From the NCBI RefSeq assembly GCF_019279795.1, contig NC_056749.1, positions 580,190,006-580,254,005 on the forward strand: a stretch of 64,000 bases of DNA, written 5' to 3'. Below, piece after piece: positions 24,480 through 35,007 of this stretch; position 1 is the stretch's first letter, and each line of letters begins with the position of its first letter. Origin of the DNA: Protopterus annectens. Its lineage: Eukaryota > Chordata > Ceratodontiformes > Protopteridae. The notes under the pieces were generated by a model that made no database searches, was not told the DNA's origin, and saw only the letters and a list, made by a program, of their open reading frames with translations. The position numbers and the translations under genes were made by a program.

Positions 24480-25112
24480 TGCCATTTCTAGAATAACCAA
24501 TGACTTCAGCTAGAAAGCAACAAGTCCTTATTTATGGACATAGCTCTGAAAGAAGCCCAGCTCATCCTGGTATTTCTCGAAGAGCCTCTCTTGGTTCTGT
24601 TTTCTACCTTTCCAACTTTATCCAGGTATTGGATTGTAAAATATGTAGATGACATAAAATTGGTGTTGTAATTACTTATGAGGAAGGCCTCTTGCCTTTT
24701 ATTAAACAATTATCTCATCTCCACCTCTGAATGGATTAAAGTCAAGGGTACAAATGTAAATTACAACAAATGTACTGTGATTTACTTTGGTTCAACACAT
24801 ATTACTAGCCCTATTGCACTCCTCAATAATTTGGCTGGATGCAGTTGACTGTACAGTAAGAATGTGAAGAAATGAGGCTGATGGGTCTTTTGTACAAATG
24901 TATGAGGACTAGGTCACCAAATTTATTTGTGAGCCTCTACACCTCTTTCCTAAGCCTAGGCACTAACTACAGTTCTTCATTCTACCGTTACCCTGAAATT
25001 AATTTGCTGTTTTTAGAAATTGCCCAAAAAATTCTCCAAAATAATTCCTGCTTTGAAGAGAATGTCTTATTAGGTCTACTTTGTCTCTTTTCATTTCATA
25101 CCGGCACATAAG
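24480..25112 (+). mobile_element. Old CR1/L2-type LINE fragment
   Basis: Plus-strand pieces include SRRASLGSVFYLSNFIQ and a YxDD-type DDIKLV segment near 24650. Near 24890-25030, MRTRSPNLFVSLYTSFLSLG, YSSSFYRYPEINLLFLEIAQ and KIL match the region after the catalytic loop (the LYxSLVRPxLEY and LEKVQR blocks of L2/CR1 enzymes). Several stops; no 3' tail seen. Confidence 0.6.
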
Positions 25113-25442
25113 AGGGAAGAGGTGTGTAGCATATCAGGCACTAAGTAAAGAGCTAAAGTTGTTACTAAGACATACAGTAACATTACATACAAAATTCAAA
25201 GGTTTAATACTATTAAGAGAGCCTTTAATTTTAAGTAATATTTAACATCCAAATGCTGACACAATTTCAGCATACAGCTATAATGAAGTTGGTGTTCTGA
25301 TCTGGCTTCTTGGCCTGAACACAGCAAATTACCAAACTATGCAACAATAAGGCTATAAATTATGTAGAAAACCTCAGAAATCACAGACAGTATTGTGTCA
25401 AACTTCTCTTCAAGGGCATTACCCACTTACACTCTATGGATA

Positions 25443-25585
25443 TACTTCATAGGTTCATAGATTAATATTAGGCTAACTGCCTTTGTGAGCCATTTAAGCC
25501 TAGCCCATTACTCCATGTTAGAATCAAACCTTGCACTTTGCATCTGTAAGGTAAACACTTTAACCATTCTGCCATATAAATTCAC
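25443..25585 (-). mobile_element. tRNA-derived SINE with CR1-like tail, copy 1
   Basis: Read on the minus strand, a tRNA-like head has box A TGGCAGAATGGTTAAAG and box B AAGGTTTGATTC. Then come TGGGCTAGGCTTAAATGG, TTAGCCTAATA and CTATGAACCTATG. The tail matches the 3' ends of the CR1 copies here, so the SINE probably uses CR1 machinery. The same family is at 30125-30265. Confidence 0.8.
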
Positions 25586-25622
25586 TTCTAACTACTTTTT
25601 TTCTGTCACATTTGAACATCTT

Positions 25623-25850
25623 AAGTATGGTAGCATTGTCGCCTCACAGTAAGACGCTGCCCGGTTCGACTCTCAGTTAGACCATCTTCTGCGTGGAGAC
25701 ATGCGTGAATGGGTGTAACTTCGTTGAAGGTTGTGCGTCAGGGCTGGCAACTCTGTATGTAAAACTCAACTGCCAATTATTAGCGGACTGGAGTTCCGCT
25801 GTGGCAACCCCTAACCAGGAAAAGCCGAAAGTCACAACAACAACAACAAG
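25623..25850 (+). mobile_element. HE1/V-SINE-like element, 5'-truncated
   Basis: It contains AGCATTGTCGCCTCACAG and box B-like GGTTCGACTC of the tRNA head, TGCGTGGAGACATGCG of the body, and GCTGTGGCAACCCCTAACCA with GGAAAAGCCGAAAGTC at the tail. An AAC triplet run ends it. The tail matches the copy at 39645-39988. AAGTATG at both edges may be a short target duplication. Much of the conserved central domain is deleted. Confidence 0.75.
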
Positions 25851-25889
25851 TATGATATACTACAGTCCATACCCCCTGACAATTACCAC

Positions 25890-27420
25890 TGAAGAAATAC
25901 TAAATGTAGTTTCCAAAACCAAAACTGCAGCTGCATGGGTTTAGATAACATACTGTGCTGTTTCCTGGTCAGTATGAAACACCCATCACCAGACTTCCTC
26001 ATTAAGTTATTTAGCCACAGCATCTCGAGTGGATACACACCAGAGGCCTGAAACACAACTGCAGTAGTTCCCCACCACAAGGGAGGTCCCACCATAGACA
26101 CTGGTAAGTATAAATCTATAAGCCATATCAACAACACTGACAAGGTGTCTGAACCTATTGTCATGGATCTTATAAACAGGGACATAGGAGAACCTATAAT
26201 TCCTAGACCATAGCCACTTTGGCTTTGTAAAATGTAGGTCATGCTTATTAAACCTATTTAATTTCTTTGGCTCACAGAAGTACTAAATGACAAAACTCAA
26301 TGCACACAGGTTACCTTGATATGGCCTCCTAGATCCAGTATGCACACCTCTGGCATCAGTGACAAACTGGTCAAACTCACTATAAATCCCTACATAATGC
26401 ACTGGATTTCCAGGTGGCTCACTGATAGATACCACTCAGTTAGGGTCAATGGCACTCTATACTCTTGCGATATTTGTCAATAGTGGCACCCAAGGCTCTG
26501 TTTTGGGGCCACCTCTATTTCAAATCTGCTTTTCCTTTATCTAATCTGGTATTAAAGGCCTCTAGCTGATCAAGTCCACAGAAGACTGCCAGCTTAGAAT
26601 GATGACAGAGACACTCAGATCCTTCAAGAGAGTCTAAATCTGACACATTTGTGGTGTCAGGATTACTCTCTAATGCTGAACATCAATAAATGTAGTATGG
26701 TACAGTTTGAAAAACAGGAACTGTCCCACATACCATAGAAATGACACCTTTCTTAAAATAGACACTGCTAATAGAAACCTCATGATAATGAAATCTTGGA
26801 TCAAAATGTATGCAGTGTTGTTAGAAAAGACTTCCACTTCACCAAGCAGATTAAGGATCTCTCCTCTCACTCAGAAGAGGTCATCATTCCCCATACTCAT
26901 CTCTTATCAGGTCCATTCTAAAATACCATGTGCATTTTTGAATGTACCTGTTCAGATACCTAAACAAACTTCACAAACGCCTATGGGTTTCTTATTAAAA
27001 CAAGGTTTGAACTCCCTATGTTACACAGAGCACCTAAAATCCCTCTATGTTATCTCTGTCTCCTACCAACAGAGCTGTAATGACACAATCCTTCTTGATC
27101 AAATGCACATCCAAAAACATGGTAGTAACACATATATGGGAACGAGGGACCTAAACCCATATTGACTTCTCCTTCTTGTTGTGATATGTACAGCTCCTAA
27201 GGAATTTCACTTTTGGGAACAGTTTCTGTTAAGCAAATCATGTCTTTCATTGTCTTCAAATCTAACTTATGTAGATGAATGGATGGCAAACTATAAATTT
27301 AACCCAGGCTAAGCCCTACTAACCCCTATATATGGGGGGGAGGGAGTGGTTTCATGTAGCAGTCTGGCTAGGCTTCAAATGGCCTAACTAGTTTATCACC
27401 AGGAGCCAGTATGAACCTAA
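25890..27420 (+). mobile_element. Old CR1 copy, RT to 3' tail
   Basis: A plus-strand decayed copy of CR1 ORF2. Recognisable pieces match FLIKLFSHSISSGYTPEA, NRDIGEPIIP, SHFGFVKCRSCLLNLFNFF and TLDMAS-type segments, then the catalytic-loop region near 26500-26700 and the C-terminal SLCYTEHLKSLYVIS. It ends in a UTR with GCTAGGCTTCAAATGGCCTA and AGTATGAACCTA. Strong divergence from the 19.3-23.9 kb copy shows greater age. Confidence 0.7.
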
Positions 27421-27429
27421 ACATGGTAA

Positions 27430-28505
27430 CTGTAAACAGGCTTTGATCAGCTGTGGTTCACAAGGTATCAGTGAGAGAGAACAGGGCTGCCTTGAGTGTG
27501 GATGCCTTTTTTGAACCAGATAATGATTGGAGAGATGACTGGGTTTGCACAGGTAATCCTTGGTTTGTTAATCTACTACTTAGGGAAGTAAGGAAAGAGG
27601 TTTGAAGCCACAAGCATTTGCTGGAAAACAAACTTTTAAGAAAGGCATAACTGTTTCTTCTTTCCATAGGGAGGGAAGATTACTGAGAAAGTGATGGACT
27701 GAAGAGGTGGAGGTGACAGACCTGATGTGCGATGCATTTTCATAGATTTTTAAGAACTGTCACTGCCAGGGGCTTGAACAATTAAGAACACTATCACTCA
27801 CCTTTACTGCTTAATTTTACAAGATTACAGTGGGAGGTAGAGTTCATAGGGTTTGGTGCGGATGGAATTATTGGTGGCAATGCCTACATTTTGGTGAGCA
27901 GAGAATTATTTTACAAGTTTTTCAGGTGAGAATAAAAATATGTTGCAAGGATTTTTGGACTGACCTAGAACTTTATTTACTTGACTTTGGTACTTCTTTA
28001 GGTTAAGAAAGTTATTTGACTATCATAGTAATGCAATTCTTTATTTCTTCTTATAGTCTTGCTGGCCTGATTTTAAACTACATGTACTGCTGGTGATTAT
28101 CATAGGAATGTGTCTACTTCCATTAGGACCATATATTATTTCTATGTTCAAGCAGTTGAAGGAGATCACTGATTATCAATGATTCTTTTATAGCTTTTCT
28201 AAAGTAATGGACCAGACGAGATTTAAAATTAAGCTTGTCAAAACACAGCACACAGATTCATTGGCTGTCACTTGGAAAAAATATGCATAATTGAAGTGCA
28301 TGACATCACCACTGATGCTGTATATGATATCAGTGGACCCATTTGTAATAATGTAGAGAACAGGGGTCTTTTGGTAAAAAAGGAGAAAGTAATTAGGTAG
28401 CTGTCACTAACAATAGGAAATAAGACATAGATGGAAAGGATTTTGTTTGGTTCATTAGCTATATAAAAATTCAGGAAAGAGGGTGTGTAACAAAGTTTGA
28501 TCTTA
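27430..28505. other. No gene recognised
   Basis: AT-rich DNA without coherent coding or inverted repeats. Confidence 0.5.
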
Positions 28506-28521
28506 TTAGCTCTTGAATTAG

Positions 28522-28980
28522 CAAAACAGTAAGCAAAAAGTACGATGGATCCACCAATAAGTGCCCCTCAACACAGACTCGCAAAGGCGATGTAAACGCA
28601 GCTAAACGAACAAAAAATCCTTCACTTCCAAAGGTTCTCACGAACTAAACAGTTTATTCACATCCAAACGAAAACACTGTAAAAGACAGATCTAAAATGC
28701 ACATACGAAACATCTAATAAAACCATGAGTTAAGCGCTTTCACCCCAAAAAAAGGAAGGCCATCATTTTTTGGGTGAAAGTGCTTAACTCATGGTTTTAT
28801 TAGATGTTTCATATGTGCATTTTGGATCTGTCTTTTACAGTGTTTTCATTTGGATGTGAATAAACTGTTTAGTTCGTGAGAACCTTTGGAAGTGAAGGAT
28901 TTTTTGTTCGTTTAGCTGCTTTTACATCGCCTTTGCGAGTCTGTGGTGAGGGGCACTTATTGGTGGATCCATCGTACTTT
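28522..28980. mobile_element. Penelope-like foldback hairpin element
   Basis: Two arms of about 215 bp (28537-28752 and 28766-28980) are near-perfect inverted copies separated by a 13-nt loop; mismatches are mostly transitions. The 16-bp TTAGCTCTTGAATTAG is duplicated at 28506-28521 and 28981-28996. Each arm has GGGTGAAAG(C/T)GCTTAAC near the loop and GAATAAACTGTTTAG further out. The block TGAAAGCGCTTA also follows hammerhead-like cores at 44860 and 63198. A Penelope-like origin is inferred from these and from the known habit of such elements to insert inverted partial copies. No protein is encoded. Confidence 0.7.
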
Positions 28981-28996
28981 TTAGCTCTTGAATTAG

Positions 28997-29290
28997 TTAT
29001 AGCAAGTAGTGTCAGTTAGTTCAATGCTCACTATACAAGCTCAAAGCCTTACATGGCCATCAAAGAGCTTGCCACCATAAAAGGCAGGATCAAAATCTCT
29101 AATACCCACCCAAAAATATAGATTATGCTTAAAAGTAATATTAATCAAATCACGTCTGACTAACATATTAAATAGTGTATAATGGCATTATTACATAAAT
29201 GTAAATCTTGTTAATAGACATAGGTCAGAATGTTTGCTCTGTTTTGTATTTTTACACTATTGTATTATTGTATTCTATTGCACTATTTTA
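28997..29290. other. No feature recognised
   Basis: Short AT-rich interval between the hairpin element and an old LINE. Confidence 0.4.
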
Positions 29291-29294
29291 TACT

Positions 29295-30430
29295 GTTGTT
29301 AACTTATTCTTTTTAAGTCGAGTTTTTCACCCCGGGCTTCTGCTGAAAAAGGGCCTTGGCTCAGTGGACTATACCAGTCAACAAATGTCAAATAAATAGT
29401 ATAATGATAAAGGCATATAACTCTTTTATGACTCAGACTCATCATTCCACAAATCTTCCTAGTAAAGGGCCTCTGAAATCTTTCCAAACTATTAAACTGA
29501 AAGTTATTAATCACAGAAATAGAGCCACAATATTTAATTATAGATCTAATTAGTGTTGCATAAATAGGTAATAAAACCTACTAACCACAAACCTGAAGAT
29601 GTTATGTTCATAATAACACTTCCTGACAATTTCCATCAAACAAGTTTCAAAACACAAAGTGTTATGAATGTTAACTCCCAGATCTTTTGTAATCATCACC
29701 TCCTTAACACTCAAGCAGTCCAAAGCACAAGGATACTTAAGATTACTTACCTCAAAATGCATTACACGTCTTATTTTTATTAAATATCATCTCATTAATC
29801 TTTTATGTGTTTGTAATTTATCACAATACATTTGTAATGAAAATTGATCAGATATACCAGAAATAATAAATTCAGTTTTAGCATCATCAGCATATTAATC
29901 AACCATATTCTGCCTTTGATGCAAAAACTGGACCAAAAGTATAAAAAAATGAACCAGTTCCAACACAGAACTCTGCAAGACATCTGCTCTAATCTCCTTC
30001 TCTTCAGATTGCGAGCACCCAAGTTTGACCATACATTTCTTCCTTACTGACCCATTTTTTATCCATCCAATCACATAACGCTGGCAGTTAGTACAGATTA
30101 GCTCCATGCAATGTTTGAATCCTTTTGTCTTTGGCGATTGGCATAATGGATAAGGTGTTTAACTCATGGACTAAAGGTACAGGGTTTGATTCCTGGGAAG
30201 GATGGCTAGGCTTAAAAATGTCCCCTGGGGTTGTTAGCCTAGCAATCACCTATGAACCTATAAATATTAAGACCAAAATCCTCTAATAATAAAACAACAC
30301 TATGATGTGACATAATATCAAAACCCTTGGACATATCCGAATATAAAACACCCAGAGGTAAGCCATCATCTTTGCCAGGTCATGTTTAGAGGCATCCAAC
30401 AAACTAAAGTCCGAGAACAGGAGGAGGTTA
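29295..30430 (-). mobile_element. Old CR1/L2-type LINE, split by a SINE
   Basis: The minus-strand RT remnant begins near 30430 with GVLYSDMSKGFDIMSHHSVV and LLLEDFGLN (motif A and following). It is interrupted by the SINE at 30125-30265. It resumes with DVLQSSVLELVHFFILLVQF and DYADDAKTEF (the GVPQGSxLGP and YADD blocks). The ITKDLGVNIHNTLCFE and EIVRKCYYEHNIFRF segments follow, and it ends near 29300 around GPFSAEARGEKLD. Stops and frameshifts throughout. Confidence 0.75.
30125..30265 (+). mobile_element. tRNA-derived SINE with CR1-like tail, copy 2
   Basis: Box A is TTGGCATAATGGATAAGG and box B GGGTTTGATTCC. The body is GATGGCTAGGCTTAAAAATG, then GGGGTTGTTAGCCTAG, and the tail CACCTATGAACCTATAAAT. 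The last blocks match the CR1 3' UTR in this window (GGCTAGGCTT...AGCCTAGTA...CCTATGAAC). It lies inside an older LINE and is therefore younger. It is not a functional tRNA because the cloverleaf is imperfect and fused to the LINE tail. Confidence 0.85.
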
Positions 30431-30551
30431 GTATTTTAGAGATAACAGTAGATATTTCTTTGAGAATATAATGGAGGGGAATGTATTCTTGTAGAGAGGT
30501 AAGTATAGTAGAAAAACAGTGAATTTAGAATATTGGCTTAATGCTAAGTCT

Positions 30552-30756
30552 AGCCAGCACCAACAGAGCGTATAAACTTTCTTTTATTGTGGGCCACACC
30601 ATATGAAATCAGACTGTTTTTGGCAACCAAGCCTTCTTCGGGATCACAATAAAAGAAAGTGTATACGCTCTGTTGGTGCTGGCTTTGCTTTTTTGGAGTT
30701 CTGAAAATTTTTGAGCCTTTGCATCAGCCTTATTGTGCAGGGGTGTGTCTTTGGAT
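30552..30756. mobile_element. Small foldback element with 15-bp duplication
   Basis: CTTAATGCTAAGTCT flanks the element at 30537-30551 and 30757-30771. Inside, 30552-30591 and 30645-30684 are inverted arms (GCCAGCACCAACAGAGCGTA and complement). The loop holds, on the minus strand, a CCGAAGAAGGC...GCC stem motif followed by AAAAAC at about 30642-30618, resembling the centre of hammerhead motifs in Penelope-like termini. An ACAATAAAAG polyadenylation-like block is in each arm. Architecture matches 28522-28980, though the arm sequence differs. Confidence 0.65.
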
Positions 30757-30771
30757 CTTAATGCTAAGTCT

Positions 30772-31690
30772 GCAACACTGGGATGTGAAAAAGTGACATT
30801 AACGTTATAGAAAAGGTGGATTTGATAATGGAGAAAGCACTATCTATCAGAGCTGATGTCAGAGCAATTCATGTGGAGGAACTTGAAGTTTGTAAAGTGG
30901 AGAATGATATTTTGAGAAACATGTTTATAATAATTTGCTTACAATGTTCATCTGAAATAGTTAAGTATTAGCTGGTGCCTTCTGTAGGATGTTAGAAACA
31001 TTCAGTACAGAAAAATGAATGTGTTGAGAAAGAGTAAAGAAGACACATTAAAAGTTAAGAGAGGTACAGTAGTGGGGAAAAGTGATCTGCTTAAAGTTGC
31101 ATAAGGGTCTGGGTGAATGCATAGGATATAATGAGGGCAATGTGGTAAAGAGTTATGAAGAATTCAGTAAATAGAAGGGTTGGGATTAGCACATGATGTT
31201 TTAGATGGTTAGGTAGAAGGTAAAGTAAGTTTAAACAGATTAATAAGAAAATGGTAACATAATTTAGGAGAAGTGAGCTGGTGAGAGGATTTGCAGAGTA
31301 AGGCTTCAGTGGATGAAAATACAGGTTATAAAGTAGTGTGCTAATTAACGGCAAGTAGTTCGAGTGAAGCAAAGTTAGCTATTGCTCTTATACTAATCTG
31401 ACACCAAAATCTTTATGTAGTGAAAAGTAACTACAATGAATCAAAATCCTTCATACTGGGTTTTATATGCCATCAAAGTCCTGGATAAAGGATTAATTGG
31501 AAAACTTTTAGACATGAGAGGGAAGGATTGGTGAATATTAAAAGCCAGAGATAGTTAAGAGGTTGGTGAAAAGGAATGGATAGATTCTGTTTATATTTTA
31601 CATATTTAATATTCTTTGGAAGAATTATTTCTGGAGAATTTTTTTTACCATTTTATGTTTTTCCCTCGGATTCAGTAAACGTCTGTGCAG
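30772..31690. other. No gene recognised
   Basis: AT-rich, noncoding; nothing supported on either strand. Confidence 0.5.
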
Positions 31691-32075
31691 GCACAGTTTA
31701 TTCCTGCACAGAAGGGACCGTTCCCATGCAGCACAGCAACATGCCATGCATATGTATGAACGCGCACTGCTGTGCTCTAAAATGGACACAGTTCTGAGTG
31801 TAAGTGCAGGGGGCATGTCTGTGCAGAGCACAGACATTACATATGCCCCCTGTGCTCAGAAAGTGCCACACGGCACTTCCAAAGCCATACTGGCATAATA
31901 TTATGCCAGTATTTCAGTGTCCGCTGACTGAAATGTAAACTAGAAGCATTTCAGTGTCCGTGGACACTGAAAAAAAAACAGCAGTAGGAAAGCAACACAG
32001 TTGGTGTGTCACAGCCTCTGTGACACACCCCCTGTATTGCTAAAGTGCCGTACCGCACTTCTGCAGAAGCATGAA
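31691..32075. repeat. Cluster of adjacent short palindromes
   Basis: At least six separate hairpins occur in 380 bp. Examples are GGGGGCATGT...ACATATGCCCCC, AAGTGCCACACGGCACTT, ACTGGCATAATATTATGCCA, TTTCAGTGTCCGTGGACACT, TGTGTCACAGCCTCTGTGAC and AAGTGCCGTACCGCACTT. The two AAGTGCC hairpins are related. GC content is higher than in the flanks. It is probably a structured MITE or satellite, but no outer ends are established. Confidence 0.6.
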
Positions 32076-32086
32076 TTCAAATGCAC

Positions 32087-32464
32087 ACATATCACTCAAC
32101 CTCTTCGAGCAAAAAATCTGGACAAAGCCTAAAATAATGAGGGGACAAATAGGGACAGATATTAAATATTATCTTTACAAATATACCTCTCAACTGTACA
32201 GATATTTGCAGAATGTTCAGATGTTTGCCTCATATTTTTGGTGTGTTCCTTTCTGGCAAAAAGCTAAGGATTGAAGTCATTAAATAATGGCAAACATTTG
32301 TCTAAGACTCCATGTCCTTCAGAAAATTCATGCTAATGCAAAACCTATTATTCTATCAACCATCTACATTTGTAACAACAATATTTAAAATCTGTCCCTA
32401 TTTGTCCCCTCATCATTTTAGGCTTTGCCCAGATTTCTTGCTCTAGGAGGTTGAGAGGTATGAT
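32087..32464. mobile_element. MITE with about 85-bp inverted repeats
   Basis: The left arm (ACTCAACCTCTTCGAGCAAA, AAATCTGGACAAAGCCTAAA, GAGGGGACAAATAGGGACAG) is the inverse of the right arm ending GCTCTAGGAGGTTGAGAGGT. The loop contains ATACCTCTCAACTGTACAG, so part of the terminal sequence recurs inside, suggesting nesting. No coding. Target duplication not resolved. Confidence 0.75.
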
Positions 32465-32658
32465 AGGGGATAAATCCCCCAAGTGTAAACAGGCACAACC
32501 CCAGCCCCACAAAAGAAATAATGCACATACTGAACATGTCATGCATCAGCATAAAATATGTACAGAGCCGTGAAAGCCCAGTCATTGCAATATGTCACTA
32601 ACACAGTCCCAAGTAGTTGCCACCACACCACAATACACACCCCATAACCTACAGAAAG

Positions 32659-32663
32659 TAATG

Positions 32664-32696
<33 letters not shown>
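32659..32696. repeat. (TAA)n microsatellite
   Basis: About twelve ATA/TAA triplets. Confidence 0.95.
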
Positions 32697-32717
32697 TATC
32701 CCTGTTTATAATACCTT

Positions 32718-32775
32718 AAGGGATGTTTAAGTGTAGCTAAGTGGGTGTGCACATTACAGCTTAAACATCCCATAG
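32718..32775. repeat. Small inverted repeat
   Basis: GGGATGTTTAAGTGTAGC pairs with AGCTTAAACATCCC around a loop of about 25 bases. No terminator or gene context. Confidence 0.55.
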
Positions 32776-32811
32776 GATTTAAATGAAAATAGCTAAGGGA
32801 AAATGTCCAAG

Positions 32812-32890
32812 CCATGATAGTGTAGTGGTTAGGGTAAAAGATTTACATGCACATGTTCTGGGTTTGAGTCCCAAGGCAGACAATTTGTTT
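32812..32890 (+). mobile_element. tRNA-like SINE head
   Basis: ATAGTGTAGTGGTTAGGG (box A-like) and CTGGGTTTGAGTCCCAAGG (box B-like), spaced as in a tRNA gene. No CR1 tail follows directly, so it may belong to another SINE family. The acceptor stem does not pair convincingly, so a functional tRNA is unlikely. Confidence 0.5.
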
Positions 32891-33382
32891 TACCATGTGA
32901 AAGTAGTGTTAAACTTATTTTAGTAAACGTAATCTATGTAGCAATTACTTTTTGCCAACCAGGGTAGAGTAGCAGTTCCAAAAGTGAGATGTCAGTGTAG
33001 CAAACATGTGAAACCACCATATACACACACGTGCCCTATACAGTCACACAGGAATATAATGTAAGGAAAGCATATAGGGAGATGAAAGCACATAGGGAGA
33101 TGCCATGGAAGGTAAATGTAAAAGTATAAATCTGTAATATTTATGTTATATTACACAGTGACTGGCCATTAACATACAACATGAGTATGCTAATTGACCA
33201 GCCCAAACAGAGTGCCCATTGTAAATCCGAGAGTATGCAAATGAAAACAGGTCTGGATCCCTGGACTATTTCCATTTGTATACCACCTGCCTGTATTACT
33301 AGTGTGCAGAGATAGCAATGGGGAAATGAAGATCTCCGTTGTATTTACAAACATATCTCGCTATCTGTTATGAGTCAAAGAA

Positions 33383-34662
33383 GGGCCGATCTTGTCTCCT
33401 GAACCTGATTGACTTCTTTGAATCAGTCTTAGAGCTGTGGATGAGGGTAAGGCAGTCCACACAGCCTATCTGGATCTCGCCAAGGTCTTTGACACCATCT
33501 CCCACTCTGGAATCATAGATAAACTTACTAAGCTGGGCATAAATCCCTACGTCACTTGGGTTGCCAACTGGCTTACTGACAGAACCCAAACTGTAAAAGT
33601 AGCCGACTCCAGATCCAGCTCCAGACAAATAGAGTACCTCAGGGTTCAGTCCTGCGACCGCTCTTGTTTGGCATCTTCTTCTTTGAAGTACAGGCCAACA
33701 CTAAAGGACTCTGGCTAACAAAGTTCGCATATGACTGCAAACTGGGAGCCATTATTGAATCCCCAAATGATGTGGATATTCTACAAAAGGGCCTTACAGA
33801 AACAGATGCTTGGTGCCAGAGCCATGGGCTCAAGCTTAATGCCAAGAAATGTACAGTTATCCCCTATGGGAAAAAAACATGTACCCATGAATTGCCACAT
33901 AGGTGACAGTACACTCAACACTGAAAGTGTGATGAGAGACTTTGGAACACAGGTGGACAGTGGTCTCACCTTCGATAACCACATCGCCACAACAGTCAGG
34001 AAATCCTTCTATGTGGCACACCTCATCACTAAGGGCTTTTCATCCAGAAAAAAGAAGGTCATTGTCCCACTGTACTTATCCCTCATTAGACCCATTATAG
34101 AGTACAACGCCCCATTTGGTATGTACCTCAAAAGACATATGCAACAGCTGGAAAGGCCACAGAAATACCTCACTAAAAGAATCACAGGCCTAAAGCAGAT
34201 GCCCTATGCTGACCATCTAAAAAAACTCCAGCTATACTCTGTAGCATATCATCTACTCAGAGGCGATCTCTGCTTAACATGCAAGGCCATGTCAAACCCT
34301 GAGCTGTTGGACATGGTCCACTTAAAGAAATCCCTATCCCTCAGAGCCACACACTCCAGGGATCTAAACCTTGTCATCACAATGAGTAAAACATGCTGGA
34401 GGGATAGGTTCCTGACCCAGAGACTCCCCATAGTCTGGAATAGACTACCCATACATGTCAAGCAGAGCGCCTCCTTGGCCCTCTTCAAAAGGAATCTTGA
34501 CAATTGGATTGGGGGATAGGAAATTTACCCCTGGGATCACGTCAGTTGCCCTGCTAGACAGGGGTCCAGGGAAGTAAATATTGTGGGAAGAAATATCTTG
34601 GGAATTGTTTGGCTAGGCTTGTATAGGTCCTAGGGCCGATAGCCTAGTACCAACCTATGAAC
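33383..34662 (+). mobile_element. CR1 LINE, 5'-truncated
   Basis: It begins inside RT at GRSCLLNLIDFFE and runs through AYLDLAKVFDTISHSGIIDK, KFAYDCKLGAII (the FADD site reads FAYD) and the C-terminal block to the 3' UTR, ending CAACCTATGAAC. An open stretch at 33731-34519 covers the C-terminal region in one frame (TRHMQQLERPQKYL-like, LLRGDLCLTCKAMSNPELLD, FKRNLDNWIGG). Frameshifts near 33420, 33660 and 33900 kill the ORF. Confidence 0.92.
33731..34519 (+). pseudogene. CR1 ORF2 C-terminal fragment (262-codon open stretch)
   Basis: The longest open stretch in this copy. From about residue 60 it reads true CR1 sequence: DFGTQVDSGLTFDNHIATTV, RKSFYVAHLITKGFSSRKKK, PLYLSLIRPIIEYNAPFGMY, LLRGDLCLTCKAMSNPELLD. 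The first 60 residues are an out-of-frame reading of the RT loop, so the start codon is not meaningful. Confidence 0.85.
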
Positions 34663-35007
34663 ATAGCAAGATATCCTTAAAAAATGCAATGGAGATCCTC
34701 CTGTTAACAGAGAAAGGAAGATCTCCGTTGCCTTTTCAACATATTTCACTATGTTATATGAGTTCATCAACTCATATAACATACCAAGATATGTAAAAAA
34801 AAGGCAAATGAGATACCCCTATCTCTGTTGCTACCTCTGCACAGCACTGATGTACTGCATAAGTGTGGGAACATGTACCTTACGCATGTGCAGTACATCA
34901 CAAATGGCACAGGATACCGGAAAACTGTGAAAGGGCAGCATGGAGGCATGATACAATGAAATTTTTAAGATACGTACATATCGTTTTTCTTAAATAATGT
35001 CATTGCA

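Larger units (their letters stand above)
33301..34850. repeat. Double palindrome interrupted by CR1
   Basis: Four related arms occur in alternating orientation. Arm + at 33301-33375 (GATCTCCGTTGTATTTACAA, then ATATCTCGCTATCTG) is followed by the CR1 insertion. Arm - is at 34663-34700 (CATAGCAAGATATCC, GCAATGGAGATCC). Arm + at 34718-34767 and arm - at 34772-34850 (AACTCATATAACATACCAAG, CTACCTCTGCACAGC) complete it. Removing the CR1 brings the first two arms together. Probably a MITE-type foldback. Confidence 0.65.

Noticed and set aside
30125..30265. Functional tRNA gene
   Set aside because: A and B boxes are present, but the stems are imperfect and the unit ends in a CR1-like tail, so it is a SINE.
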